Assembly (NCBI RefSeq): GCF_963678185.1
Contig: NZ_OY782757.1
Location: 3,066,001-3,130,000 of the forward strand
Reading direction: 5' to 3'
Origin: an uncultured Tolumonas sp.
GTDB lineage: Bacteria; Pseudomonadota; Gammaproteobacteria; Enterobacterales; Aeromonadaceae
DNA length: 64,000 nt
This document shows positions 28,489 through 37,328 of this stretch, one piece after another. A model generated the notes under the pieces. The model did no database searches. It was not told the DNA's origin and saw nothing but the letters and a program-made list of their open reading frames with translations. The translations under genes and the position numbers were made by a program. Position 1 is the stretch's first letter; each line of letters begins with the position of its first letter.

Positions 28489-29271
28489 TTACGTTGCTGG
28501 TGTATAGCGCAGGTCTTTCAGATTAAAGCCGAGTGGAATATCGTCTTTTAAGCGCACCAGTTCTTGTGCCAGCAAACAGGCTTCGCGATATTGCTGTGCT
28601 AGCAGGGCTTTTTTGTTTTCGCTGGCATCAGCACTCAGCAAGTTGGCTAAAGAACCATATTCCGCTAACAACTGTTGTGCGGTTTTCTCACCAATTCCCG
28701 GCACCCCTTTAATATTCATACCGCTGATGCCGGTGAGGGACCAAAAATCGACGAGCTGGGCAGGTAACAGGCCGTATTGCTGTTGCACAAAAGCATGATC
28801 CAGCCAGCGTTTGTTAAAGTAATCGCGGATCTGTAACCCACTGTCGAGTAGTTGGCAGAAGCCTTTATCGGTCGAAATCAATGTTGCCTGATGACCGTTT
28901 GGCATTAGTGGTTTGACTAATGTTGCAATCAGATCGTCGGCTTCGTCACTGTCTGAGACTAATGAATCAATACCCAGCTTAAATAATGAATCCTGTAGCT
29001 GATCCAACCCTAAGCGCAGGGCTTCCGGCATGGCCGTACGCCCTTCTTTGTAGGCGGGATATTTTACTTTTCGCCAACCAGACACTTCACTGTCGAACAC
29101 CGCAATAACGTGGCTGGGGTTGGCTTCCTGCAAGATGGTTTTGACAGCACGCTGCATGGTGATGTCTGTGGCAGCCAGTTGTGCTGCCACATCATCCGTG
29201 TTTTGTTTACTTTGCGCGGAATGGATACGCCGGATTAAGTTGAGCGCATCCAGTATGAGCAGATGAGCCAT
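28489..29271 (-). CDS. xni: Xni (ExoIX), FEN-like flap endonuclease
   Basis: Structure-specific 5' flap endonuclease related to the 5' nuclease domain of DNA polymerase I. In 260 residues it has LLILDALNLIRRIH, VIAVFDSEVSGWRKVKYPAYKEGR, the metal-binding SDSDEADDLIATLV, STDKGFCQLL and RDYFNKRWLD. The helix-3-turn-helix region is INIKGVPGIGEKTAQQLL-like (actual wording MNIKGVPGIGEKTAQ). As in E. coli Xni, part of the metal site found in Pol I may be missing. The gene lies 3 bases after ppnN and is the last of a leftward group. Confidence 0.94.
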   Translation of the reverse strand: MAHLLILDALNLIRRIHSAQSKQNTDDVAAQLAATDITMQRAVKTILQEANPSHVIAVFDSEVSGWRKVKYPAYKEGRTAMPEALRLGLDQLQDSLFKLGIDSLVSDSDEADDLIATLVKPLMPNGHQATLISTDKGFCQLLDSGLQIRDYFNKRWLDHAFVQQQYGLLPAQLVDFWSLTGISGMNIKGVPGIGEKTAQQLLAEYGSLANLLSADASENKKALLAQQYREACLLAQELVRLKDDIPLGFNLKDLRYTPAT

Positions 29272-29274
29272 AAA

Positions 29275-30630
29275 CTAAAGTTGAATTTCGTAGCAAGGCA
29301 CATACGTACTGCCGGGCAATTTCATGCGTTTTTGTGCAATGAAATCTTGTAGTAGCGTATCCATCAGATGCATCAGGCTGGCATCGCCAGACAACTTGAA
29401 TGGCCCATGTTGCTCAATGGCTTTGATACCGCGATCTTTCACATTGCCGGTAACGATGCCAGAGAATGCCTTACGTAAATTGCAGGCCAGTTGCTCTGGC
29501 GGCTGTTCTCTGCTCAGATTGAGTTGTGCCATGTTTTCATGGGTTGGCTCAAACGGCAGCTGGAATTCTGGATCAATATGCAAAGCCCAATTGAATGAAT
29601 AAGCATCGCCAATTGCTTTCCGGTAATCACGGATATGTGGCATGGCACTCTTCATCGTCTGACCAACGGCTTCGGCATCATTAATAATGATTTGGTAATA
29701 ACGCGTTGCCGCATCACCCAGTGTGGCGCGAACAAAAGCATCCAGTGAGCGGAAATAGGCTTCACTACTTTTCGGCCCAGTCAGTACCACCGGCAAAGGA
29801 TGATGCTGGTTCGCCGGGTTCATCAAAATACCGAGAATGTAGAGCAACTCTTCTGCTGTCCCTACACCACCAGGGAAGATGATAATGCCATGCCCCAGGC
29901 GGACAAAAGCTTCCAGACGTTTTTCGATATCCGGCAAAATAACCAACTCAGTCACGATAGGATTAGGCGGTTCGGCAGCAATAATCGATGGTTCGGTTAA
30001 CCCGACATACCGGCGATGCTGGTAACGCTGATTAGCATGCCCGACCGCGGCACCTTTCATTGGCCCTTCCATAGCGCCTGGCCCGCAACCGGTACAGATG
30101 TTCAGTTCGCGTAAGCCGAGCTGATGGCCAACTTCGCGGGAGTAGTGATATTCCGCTTCGTTGATCGAGTGTCCACCCCAGCAAACGACCATGTTAGGTA
30201 CTTCGCCTGTGCGTACCGTTTTGGCATTACGCAATATGGAAAAAACCAGGTTGGTAATGTGGCTGGAGCTACTCAGATTGAGTGAAAGATCGACTTCGAG
30301 TTTGTTACTGACATACAAAATGTCGCGCAATACAGAGAATAAATGCTCCTGCAGACCACGAATGATCTCGCCATCAACAAATGCGGATTGCGGAGCATTA
30401 AATAATTCCAGCTTTACGCCACGTTCACGGCTGATGATATTGATCGAAAAATTCTGATGTTTTTCCAGGATCTCTTTTGAGGAATCGGTCTTGCTGCCAC
30501 TGTTGAGCACAGCTAAAGAACAATTGCGATACAGCTGATAAATTTCACCTGCTGCCGCTTGCTGAAGACGATCGACTTCCAGCTGGGATAACAGCTCCAT
30601 GCTGCCAACAGGATTTACATAGGTGATCAT
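29275..30630 (-). CDS. ppnN: PpnN, pyrimidine/purine nucleotide 5'-monophosphate nucleosidase
   Basis: LOG-family nucleosidase (formerly YgdH) that cleaves nucleoside monophosphates to base and ribose 5-phosphate. In E. coli (p)ppGpp binds and stimulates it. The 451-residue length is near E. coli PpnN and the wording is close throughout ([56 protein letters not shown]-like). The LOG active-site motif is [18 protein letters not shown]. It is preceded by a diguanylate cyclase gene with a 15-base gap and followed by xni after 3 bases. Confidence 0.95.
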   Translation of the reverse strand: MITYVNPVGSMELLSQLEVDRLQQAAAGEIYQLYRNCSLAVLNSGSKTDSSKEILEKHQNFSINIISRERGVKLELFNAPQSAFVDGEIIRGLQEHLFSVLRDILYVSNKLEVDLSLNLSSSSHITNLVFSILRNAKTVRTGEVPNMVVCWGGHSINEAEYHYSREVGHQLGLRELNICTGCGPGAMEGPMKGAAVGHANQRYQHRRYVGLTEPSIIAAEPPNPIVTELVILPDIEKRLEAFVRLGHGIIIFPGGVGTAEELLYILGILMNPANQHHPLPVVLTGPKSSEAYFRSLDAFVRATLGDAATRYYQIIINDAEAVGQTMKSAMPHIRDYRKAIGDAYSFNWALHIDPEFQLPFEPTHENMAQLNLSREQPPEQLACNLRKAFSGIVTGNVKDRGIKAIEQHGPFKLSGDASLMHLMDTLLQDFIAQKRMKLPGSTYVPCYEIQL

Positions 30631-30645
30631 GGTTGTATCCGAGAG

Positions 30646-32307
30646 TTAGAGAGTGATGATAATGCGGTCGCGACCCGCATTTTTGGCTTCATATAAGGCT
30701 TTGTCTGCGCGTTCAAATGCATCAGTGATCCGATCGCCACTGCGGAACAAGGTGGCACCCAATGATATACTGATGGAGATCCGTTCATCTTTGAAGCGGA
30801 ACGGAATACCCTTGATCACACTTCGTAGTTTGTCTAATGGCAGTTGAATGGAATCTTCGCTGATACCTGGTAGTAACACGACGAACTCTTCACCACCAAA
30901 GCGGGCAACAAAATCGGTGTCACGTAATGCGGTGCTCAGTGCTCGCGCGATAACTTTGAGGGCTTTATCGCCTGCCAGATGACCAAACTGATCATTAATA
31001 GATTTAAAATGATCGACATCGACAATCGCCAGACACAGCGGGGATTGATAACGTAACCAACGTTTGTATTCCAACGCTAAACGTTCATCTAATGCCGAAC
31101 GGTTATGTAATTGGGTCAGCGTATCGACCTGCAATCGTTGCTGTTGTCGGTTCAGTCGATTTTTGTAATTTGCCGCATCTTCTTCGGTAGCTTTTAGCCG
31201 TTCGGTCAGTGCGGCCACTTGTGCGAGTAATTCTTGCTCTTTACGCTGTCGTAAGAAGCGTTCTTGCAGCACCGCATCCATAATCACCAAATGCGCAGGA
31301 ACAATACGTTTGAGTTCAGTTAACGAATCAGTGCTGGTTACCAACTCACGTAATTGACGCAGTTGGTCGGCTAATTTTTGATCTTGCCCTTTGTCTTCTT
31401 GCGCTAGATCTTGGGCAATCCCCAGACAATTTTGCAGATCTGCATGGTTGATTTGCAGTTTTTCACCAATCGCATGCACAAAAGCAAACGATTGTGCTCG
31501 CTCATAGCGGGCACCTTCAATGATGAGGGTGATTAATTCCAGACACAGTGGCGGGAGATCTTGGCAGCTTACGCCATTTAATAACCGGCGACGGATAACT
31601 GCCAGTTTTTCTGCTGCTGGCCCATGAAAATCAAGTTCAGTGATAAGACGCTGTAATTCATCATGTAATTTACTGAGCAGACCGGGATCGATATTGGATA
31701 ATGACAAGGCAATATCATCAACGCCAGTTAAGCGCGTCACCGGTTCTTGCTCTTCTGCTTTAAAAGCGGTTGATAGGTCTGTTTGGTTTGCTGTTTCTGC
31801 TGCTGGAGAAACATTCGGGCGCAACATTAATGCGCGGAACGCCATTTGATAAATTTCCAGCAGGCGGAAAATACGCTGCTGATGATCGCCAAAGGTATAC
31901 GGCTTTTCTGCTGCCATAAACTCGCGGGCTTCACGGCGAACTTTTTCTGGCAATATCGAGTTGCGGATCAGTTCATTCGCCTGACTTTTTACTTTTTCAC
32001 CGGAATGTTGCAGCAGTTGTTCTTGGATCATGCCATAGCGGGTCAATAACAACTCGATTGCATTGATATCTTCGCTGAGTTGTTGGATCGCGGTATGTTT
32101 CTCCAGATGCGGTTTGAGCCTTGCCATGCGGTTATCTAATTCTCTGTCGAGACCACGGCAAGCCAGCATCAATCGGGAGACTAATACATCCAATGTTTCC
32201 CGTTCATTGCCAGCCAATTGCACCAACGCCTGAAGCTCGTCTTCTTTTTGTTCGAGACGAGTTTTCAGCTGTGTTACGCGGGCATTTGAGTTGGCAATAT
32301 CATCCAT
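30646..32307 (-). CDS. Diguanylate cyclase with long helical N-terminus
   Basis: A cytosolic 553-residue protein. The C-terminal GGDEF domain (about 388-553) begins DTLTQLHNRSALDERL and has ARFGGEEFVVLLPG with an RxxD inhibitory site five residues upstream (RDTD). It should therefore make cyclic-di-GMP from two GTP and be product-inhibited. The N-terminal 380 residues contain Leu/Gln/Glu-rich coiled coils but no recognised sensory domain or membrane segment. Similar N-termini occur in some Vibrio-type cyclases. It lies 53 bases after the TPR protein and 15 bases before ppnN, so it is likely part of one transcript. Confidence 0.92.
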   Translation of the reverse strand: MDDIANSNARVTQLKTRLEQKEDELQALVQLAGNERETLDVLVSRLMLACRGLDRELDNRMARLKPHLEKHTAIQQLSEDINAIELLLTRYGMIQEQLLQHSGEKVKSQANELIRNSILPEKVRREAREFMAAEKPYTFGDHQQRIFRLLEIYQMAFRALMLRPNVSPAAETANQTDLSTAFKAEEQEPVTRLTGVDDIALSLSNIDPGLLSKLHDELQRLITELDFHGPAAEKLAVIRRRLLNGVSCQDLPPLCLELITLIIEGARYERAQSFAFVHAIGEKLQINHADLQNCLGIAQDLAQEDKGQDQKLADQLRQLRELVTSTDSLTELKRIVPAHLVIMDAVLQERFLRQRKEQELLAQVAALTERLKATEEDAANYKNRLNRQQQRLQVDTLTQLHNRSALDERLALEYKRWLRYQSPLCLAIVDVDHFKSINDQFGHLAGDKALKVIARALSTALRDTDFVARFGGEEFVVLLPGISEDSIQLPLDKLRSVIKGIPFRFKDERISISISLGATLFRSGDRITDAFERADKALYEAKNAGRDRIIITL

Positions 32308-32360
32308 TCTTTCAATCCAAAATTTTTATATATTATGTTGATATCGGTAATGAACCGCCG

Positions 32361-34607
32361 TTATCTTACCGCTGTTTTTCCCTGCGCTGGCACTAACAGC
32401 GAATTCCAATCAATGGTGCTATGTTTTTCAGAACTGTTCACTTTGACCAGGCCCTTGGTGATAGCCTCGATTGTTTTGGTTCTTAATTCGCCGTTAAAGA
32501 AGGCGGCTTGTTGGCAATCTATTGCAAATAATTCAACCCATACATTCTTACACAATTTTTCGGATAATTGCATGGCGCCAGCGAGCGCAATGCCACAAAT
32601 TTCCAGTGTTTGTACGGGTTTTAGCGCATTAATTGACTTACTTAAGAAAGGATACTGCACCTTTCCGCAAATGACGCGCTCATTGAGTCCATATTTGCGC
32701 ATAATTACACCGAGCCGGTTTTCGATGCGGATAATGATTTCGTCATATTGCTCGATAGCCTCTTCTGGCAGAGTACAAAGCAATAAACGATCGGACAGCA
32801 AGTAATAATGGCTTTGTTCTGGCATCCGTTGCCGGATGGCATGCGATACCTGACGCAGAATGGATTGGGCTTTTTTTAAGCCAACACGGCATTCCAGATC
32901 GATGAGCCCCTGTGCTCGAAACAGCAACATGGCCGTAGAGGAGTTTAGGCTCGCTGGGTTATCTGGTTGTTGTGATAATTTCAGTTGTTGCCCCAGCTCT
33001 TTTTGCAGCAACAACGGCGTGCCCATACTGGTGATGCTGTCGTAATCAATTAGCTGTTGTAAACGTTGTTGTTCTTGCCGGAGTTCACGCAACCTGCGGA
33101 TGTGCCAGAGTAAAGCAATACCCAGTATGGTCATCATCAACGCGGCACTGATCCCCACTTTGAAATACCAAGTTAACTCTCCATCGAGACGACGTTTTTC
33201 GTTATCCAGTTCTTGCAATCGTTGAGATTGATCCAAACGTGTGTAATTGGCGAAAAAATCACTTTGTGGCGGTGCTTCGGTCGACGCCGTTTCGTGCTGA
33301 CTGTTGGTGTATAATTTGTAGTTCAGCAGCGCCAAATCGTATTGTCGGTTACTTTCGTAAGCCATCGACAACAGGCGATACAGCTCAGTTTCGATATTTT
33401 TTTGTTCCGGGATGGGGGTATTCAGTAACTGCTCTAACAAGACGATCGCTTGGGTCGGATTATCTTGTTGTACGTACAGCTCGGATAATGACAGCAAGGA
33501 TAGCCGCTCATAAAACGGTAAGTGTTGGCGCTGGAATAGCTCATATGCCGCGGTCAGATAGGTTTGTGCTTCATTATAACGATGCAGTTGCTGGTAAGTT
33601 TTTCCGATCTCCAGATGTAGACGGGCGAGATCCTGCGGACGGGCGGTATGTTGATAAACGGCGGCCGCATTCAGTAACAGGGCGAGTGCCAGATTTGTTT
33701 CATGCGCTTCGCGTTTTAAGCGCGCCAAATGAATAATGGCGTCGGCTTGCCAACCATCGTTACCGAGCTGTTGTGTCAGCTCCAGCGCTTGTTCGGCATA
33801 ACGGATCGCATTAGCCAGATCTTGTTCTTGAGCAAACAGCTGGCTGATGCGGGTGGTTAGCTGCACTTGTAACAACAATTGATTGTTTTTTTGCGCTTGT
33901 GCCAAGGTGGCATGGTAGGCCAGTAAGCTATGTTCATCTTCGTTATTCAGATGTAACAGATCACCTTCCAACATGTTAGCCCACACTTCCAGCTGCGGAT
34001 TAGGCGTTGTCAGCAGTAAAGTATGAACCTGCGCCAGCATCTCTTGCGCGAGTTCTGGTAATTGCCGATGGATAGCGAGAGCACTATTGAGTAACCCTAC
34101 GTAAACCGGCAGTTCAGCACTGTGTTTGCTATCGTTTTGTACCAGCACAGTCAGACGTCGCCAGGCATGATGTGCTGGGATTGGTTTATCCAGATCCAGG
34201 CCGAGAATAGTGATTTGATGGTAAAGGCTGATTTCGGCTAAATCGTCGAAATGCTGGCGGCTGGCCATTTCCTCTGCTTTGACTAAGGCATCTAACGCTT
34301 CGTTATAACGTTCCTGACGCGCATAACAGGTGCCATTGACAATAAAAGTCTGGATCTGTTGCCGACTGCTGCGCAACTGCACCCGATCTTTCACCCGGCT
34401 TAAAGAGACGTTTTTATCATATCTGGCGGATAACAGCGGGTTATCTTGTGGTTGCAACAACCCTTCCGTGATTTGAATGCAACGATCCGGGTTGGCGATG
34501 CCAATCTGCTGTGCCTGCTGCAAAGTATCTGATAGATCAGTCGGATCCATCTCTAGGGCTGGCACGCTGAGTCCATTCAACAGAAACACCAAAGGCAATA
34601 AAGTCAT
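32361..34607 (-). CDS. TPR protein with one membrane segment and degenerate GGDEF domain
   Basis: A 748-residue protein. A short hydrophobic N-terminus (MTLLPLVFLLNGLSVPAL) is followed by about 400 residues of TPR-like helical repeats (for example ERYNEALDALVKAEEMA and LHRYNEAQTYLTAAYELF). A membrane segment lies at about 475-498 (YFKVGISAALMMTILGIALLW). The cytoplasmic C-terminus has a GGDEF fold start (DYDSITSMGTPLLLQKEL), but YLLSDRLLLCTLPEE stands where GGDEF should be. It is therefore probably a catalytically dead regulator. The start codon overlaps a 19-codon leader frame and has no ribosome site of its own. The hydrophobic N-terminus lacks positive charge, so the start may be damaged. 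Confidence 0.85.
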   Translation of the reverse strand: MTLLPLVFLLNGLSVPALEMDPTDLSDTLQQAQQIGIANPDRCIQITEGLLQPQDNPLLSARYDKNVSLSRVKDRVQLRSSRQQIQTFIVNGTCYARQERYNEALDALVKAEEMASRQHFDDLAEISLYHQITILGLDLDKPIPAHHAWRRLTVLVQNDSKHSAELPVYVGLLNSALAIHRQLPELAQEMLAQVHTLLLTTPNPQLEVWANMLEGDLLHLNNEDEHSLLAYHATLAQAQKNNQLLLQVQLTTRISQLFAQEQDLANAIRYAEQALELTQQLGNDGWQADAIIHLARLKREAHETNLALALLLNAAAVYQHTARPQDLARLHLEIGKTYQQLHRYNEAQTYLTAAYELFQRQHLPFYERLSLLSLSELYVQQDNPTQAIVLLEQLLNTPIPEQKNIETELYRLLSMAYESNRQYDLALLNYKLYTNSQHETASTEAPPQSDFFANYTRLDQSQRLQELDNEKRRLDGELTWYFKVGISAALMMTILGIALLWHIRRLRELRQEQQRLQQLIDYDSITSMGTPLLLQKELGQQLKLSQQPDNPASLNSSTAMLLFRAQGLIDLECRVGLKKAQSILRQVSHAIRQRMPEQSHYYLLSDRLLLCTLPEEAIEQYDEIIIRIENRLGVIMRKYGLNERVICGKVQYPFLSKSINALKPVQTLEICGIALAGAMQLSEKLCKNVWVELFAIDCQQAAFFNGELRTKTIEAITKGLVKVNSSEKHSTIDWNSLLVPAQGKTAVR

Positions 34608-34663
34608 AAATTCATCGTTTCATCTGATTTCTGTTGGTTATCAACACCGAGAGTATGCGACAT
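34604..34663 (-). CDS. Possible 19-residue leader peptide coupled to the TPR gene
   Basis: A short frame (MSHTLGVDNQQKSDETMNL) begins 4 bases after AGGTG. Its TGA overlaps the ATG of the TPR gene (ATGA). The TPR gene shows no ribosome site, so translation could be coupled through this frame. It may also be chance. Confidence 0.3.
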   Translation of the reverse strand: MSHTLGVDNQQKSDETMNL

Positions 34664-34683
34664 AAAACACCTGAACGTGATAT

Positions 34684-35535
34684 TTACTGTCGAATCAAAC
34701 GCATATTTTCCGGCGCAGTTTCCCAGTTACTGCGGAATGGATTGATGTCTAATCCGCCACGGCGGGTATAACGGGCATACACCGTCAATTTTTCCGGCTG
34801 GCAATAACGTTGCAGATCAACAAAGATCCGCTCAACACATTGTTCGTGAAATTCATTATGCTGGCGGAATGAGATCAGATAACGCAGCAGCTTTTCGCGC
34901 TCGATACGCGGGCCCTGATAATGAATAACGACACTGCCCCAATCCGGCTGACCAGTCACCAGACAATTTGATTTTAACAAATGGCTGTGCAGTGTTTCTT
35001 CCACGATATGAGCCTGGTTACCGGCTTGTTGCAGCCAATCGCTGGAGAAGTGATATTCATCGATCACGATATCCAGATCATCAATACATTCACCGGGCAC
35101 GCTGGCGATATGATGCGGCGCTTGGGTTAGCGGAAACAAGCTGACTTTGACAGCCCCTTGTGCGCACTGGCTTAAGTCTTTTTCTAAGGTCTGACGAACA
35201 GTCGCTAAATCCGCGATGGCAGTTTGGTTAAAGCTGTTCAGATACAGCTTGAATGATTTAGATTCAATCAGGTTTAAACTATTGGCATCAATGCGGACCT
35301 CACCAATGGCCACCATGGGTTTGCCTTTGCTGTTTAGCCAGGAGAGTTCATACAACGTCCACAGATCTTCCCCGTGGAAGGGCAGTTGTTCCGCTAAGCT
35401 CAATGCATCCCGATTTAATTGTCTGGGCACCGGTTGTAATAACTGTGGGCTATATTCCGCAATATATTCTGTTTTCTGACCCAGCGTCAGATTTGCCAGC
35501 AACGGGTTATTTTCGTAAGGGGATGCATGAGACAT
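34684..35535 (-). CDS. queF: 7-cyano-7-deazaguanine reductase (QueF, long form)
   Basis: Reduces preQ0 to preQ1 with NADPH in queuosine synthesis. The 283-residue protein is the long tandem-domain form found in E. coli and Vibrio. The QueF motif is [16 protein letters not shown]. The catalytic Cys lies in [20 protein letters not shown] and the distal Glu/His pair in [18 protein letters not shown]. It is divergent from syd, as in E. coli. It lies 76 bases upstream of the TPR-GGDEF gene on the same strand and may feed transcription into it. Confidence 0.96.
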   Translation of the reverse strand: MSHASPYENNPLLANLTLGQKTEYIAEYSPQLLQPVPRQLNRDALSLAEQLPFHGEDLWTLYELSWLNSKGKPMVAIGEVRIDANSLNLIESKSFKLYLNSFNQTAIADLATVRQTLEKDLSQCAQGAVKVSLFPLTQAPHHIASVPGECIDDLDIVIDEYHFSSDWLQQAGNQAHIVEETLHSHLLKSNCLVTGQPDWGSVVIHYQGPRIEREKLLRYLISFRQHNEFHEQCVERIFVDLQRYCQPEKLTVYARYTRRGGLDINPFRSNWETAPENMRLIRQ

Positions 35536-35586
35536 GAGAGGTTCGCTCAGTTAAAATCCAAGTATATTTAATTGTCAGGAAAAACT

Positions 35587-36168
35587 GTGGCTGATCAAGT
35601 TATTTGCGCATTATCTGATGTATTTGCACGTTGGTTCGCCTATCAGCAACAGCGTGGTATCGCTGTTTGTTGCCCAGAGGATGAAAACCGGCCTTCGCCC
35701 TGTCGCTATGATCTGAAAAATCCGGCGTTATGGAAATGTTGGGAACGTCCACAAGCCGTAGATTTACACAATATTGCATCGGCACTAGAGTGTGAATTTC
35801 ACCCAGCGATCCATACTTATTACGGGCATGGTTTTGCCGGGCAGATCTCGGCCTCGTTTAAAGGGTTGGCGGTGACGCTGGTGCAGCCGTGGAACGACGA
35901 CGATTTTGAGCGTTTGCAGGAAAATATGGTGGCGCATGTGATGATGTTGCGGCGCCTGAAATTACCGTTGACGTTGTTTCTTGCCACGGTACCGAACGAA
36001 TTGCAGGTGATCAGTCTCGATAATGAGAGTGGTGCGGTGTTGCTGGAACAGCTGGGTCAGCCAAAACGCTGGATATTGGCTGACTCATTAGCTGAATTTT
36101 TGCAGCGGCTTTCGCCATTACCGTTAAAGACCATTAGCCCAGTTGCTCAAGCAAACTTACCCGCTTAG
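35587..36168 (+). CDS. syd: Syd, SecY-interacting protein
   Basis: Peripheral protein that binds the cytoplasmic face of SecY and is thought to check the assembly of the translocon. About 193 residues. The central IHTYYGHGFAGQISASFKGLAVTLVQPW and the block DFERLQENMVAHVMMLRRLKLP match the Syd family. No ATG suits; GTG at 35587 lies 6 bases after AGGA and is preferred over TTG at 35572. The last 35 bases overlap the end of a convergent small gene. E. coli has the same queF-syd neighbourhood. Confidence 0.9.
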   Translation: MADQVICALSDVFARWFAYQQQRGIAVCCPEDENRPSPCRYDLKNPALWKCWERPQAVDLHNIASALECEFHPAIHTYYGHGFAGQISASFKGLAVTLVQPWNDDDFERLQENMVAHVMMLRRLKLPLTLFLATVPNELQVISLDNESGAVLLEQLGQPKRWILADSLAEFLQRLSPLPLKTISPVAQANLPA

Positions 36169-36448
36169 CTAACATGATCACTTGCTGCTGCAACTGTTCG
36201 ACCTGACGTTGCAGCGTTTCCAGCTGGTTTTCGGGTGTATCGGGTTGTTTTTCGGTGCTCGGCCCATCGCTGTTTGTGCCCGGTAAACCAAGTGATTTAT
36301 AGGCTTCGGGGTCTTGTTTCCAACGTTGTATGGCGCTGATCAACGTAGCCATCGGCACCGGTTGGCGCAGGCGTGCTTTGACCAGTGCGGTGGTGGGTGT
36401 TTGACCGTTTGCGGCCAGCTGGTTAGCAATACGGAAAATATCATCCAT
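36134..36448 (-). CDS. Conserved small protein, possible N-terminal DNA-binding domain and coiled coil
   Basis: A 104-residue protein from the ATG at 36448; a TTG at 36460 would add four residues. The N-terminal 50 residues (MDDIFRIANQLAANGQTPTT and onward to WKQDP) resemble short winged-helix units of the KfrA-N type. A Pro/Ser/Thr-rich linker follows, then a C-terminal coiled coil (ETLQRQVEQLQQQVIMLAKR). I do not know a characterised homologue, so the DNA-binding reading is an inference from pattern only. It lies 37 bases downstream of the DUF3301 gene and its 3' end overlaps syd by 35 bases in the opposite direction. Confidence 0.7.
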   Translation of the reverse strand: MDDIFRIANQLAANGQTPTTALVKARLRQPVPMATLISAIQRWKQDPEAYKSLGLPGTNSDGPSTEKQPDTPENQLETLQRQVEQLQQQVIMLAKRVSLLEQLG

Positions 36449-36485
36449 CAGAAAATCCAAGCCTCGTTTCGTTAAATGATTGTAA

Positions 36486-36914
36486 TTAGTGACGCTGCCG
36501 TTGGTTTGGAAACGGGATCACGTTGTTGTGTTCCGGAATTACTGGCATTGCAGCGTTGGTTTCGTGATTGGTCGGCATATTGATCACGATGCCGGTGCGC
36601 ACTGGCTCAGGTTCGCGCAGATTGGTTGGATTAACGCGAAAAATCGGTTGCTGCAGGCCGACGAGATAGAGTTCGCCTTCTTCTTTGCCAACGCCATCCA
36701 CGCTGTATTCAAACACAAACGCATTGGCCTTTTGGGTCACGCGTGACAGGCACAGCGGGATGCCGAAAGACTGGCGCGCAATACTCAGCAGTTGCAGATC
36801 TGTATTCTTGCAGTAATGCTTGATTAGCCGTTCCGCCAGCTCTGATTGTTGACGGCGCTGCCAGCATTCCGCCCCAATCAGGCAAATTAAAAATAACACT
36901 AATAGATCTGTCAT
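36486..36914 (-). CDS. DUF3301-family membrane-anchored protein
   Basis: A 142-residue protein starting MTDLLVLFLICLIGAECWQRR, an N-terminal membrane anchor of about 18 residues. A soluble part follows with LAERLIKHYCKNTDLQLLSIARQSFGIPL, typical of the DUF3301 family of gammaproteobacteria. The C-terminus (NVIPFPNQRQRH) is polar and low in structure. The frame extends upstream to 37004, but the family start is the ATG at 36914. Its function is unknown. It is divergent from yqcC and probably co-transcribed with the small gene at 36134. Confidence 0.8.
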   Translation of the reverse strand: MTDLLVLFLICLIGAECWQRRQQSELAERLIKHYCKNTDLQLLSIARQSFGIPLCLSRVTQKANAFVFEYSVDGVGKEEGELYLVGLQQPIFRVNPTNLREPEPVRTGIVINMPTNHETNAAMPVIPEHNNVIPFPNQRQRH

Positions 36915-36983
36915 CGCATCTCTACTCAGTAAAAAATGGCGGTAGTGATATATTAGCCGGAATTTAACCGTAACAGGAAATTG

Positions 36984-37328
36984 GTGTGTGTTATGTCGCG
37001 ACAAGTTGTGTTTTTGCTAAAAGAGCTGGAATTCACATTACAGCGTCTGCAGTTATGGCAGGACGATGCACCTTCTGAAGCCGCATTGGCCAGCACCCAA
37101 CCGTTCGCGCTGGATACGCTGGAGTTTCACCAATGGTTACAGTTTATTATGTTGGAACGTTTTCGTGTCATGTTGGCAACGGGGGAACCGTTACCCACTG
37201 CGGTTGCGATTTACCCGATGGCCACTGAGGTTTATAAAAATAAGCTGAAAGAACATTCCTTATTGTTAGATGTATTGGCTCGTCTGGATGAAGAGCTCAG
37301 TGGAAAACCGGTCGAACGTCTGCAATGA
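36984..37328 (+). CDS. yqcC: YqcC family (DUF446) protein
   Basis: A 114-residue protein of unknown function. ELEFTLQRLQLWQDDAP, STQPFALDTLEFHQWLQFI and PLPTAVAIYPMATE match E. coli YqcC. I chose GTG at 36984: AGGA is 5 bases upstream, and the resulting N-terminus fits the E. coli length. The ATG at 36993 is 14 bases from that site. Its stop overlaps the truC start (ATGA), so the two are coupled, as in E. coli. Confidence 0.85.
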   Translation: MCVMSRQVVFLLKELEFTLQRLQLWQDDAPSEAALASTQPFALDTLEFHQWLQFIMLERFRVMLATGEPLPTAVAIYPMATEVYKNKLKEHSLLLDVLARLDEELSGKPVERLQ

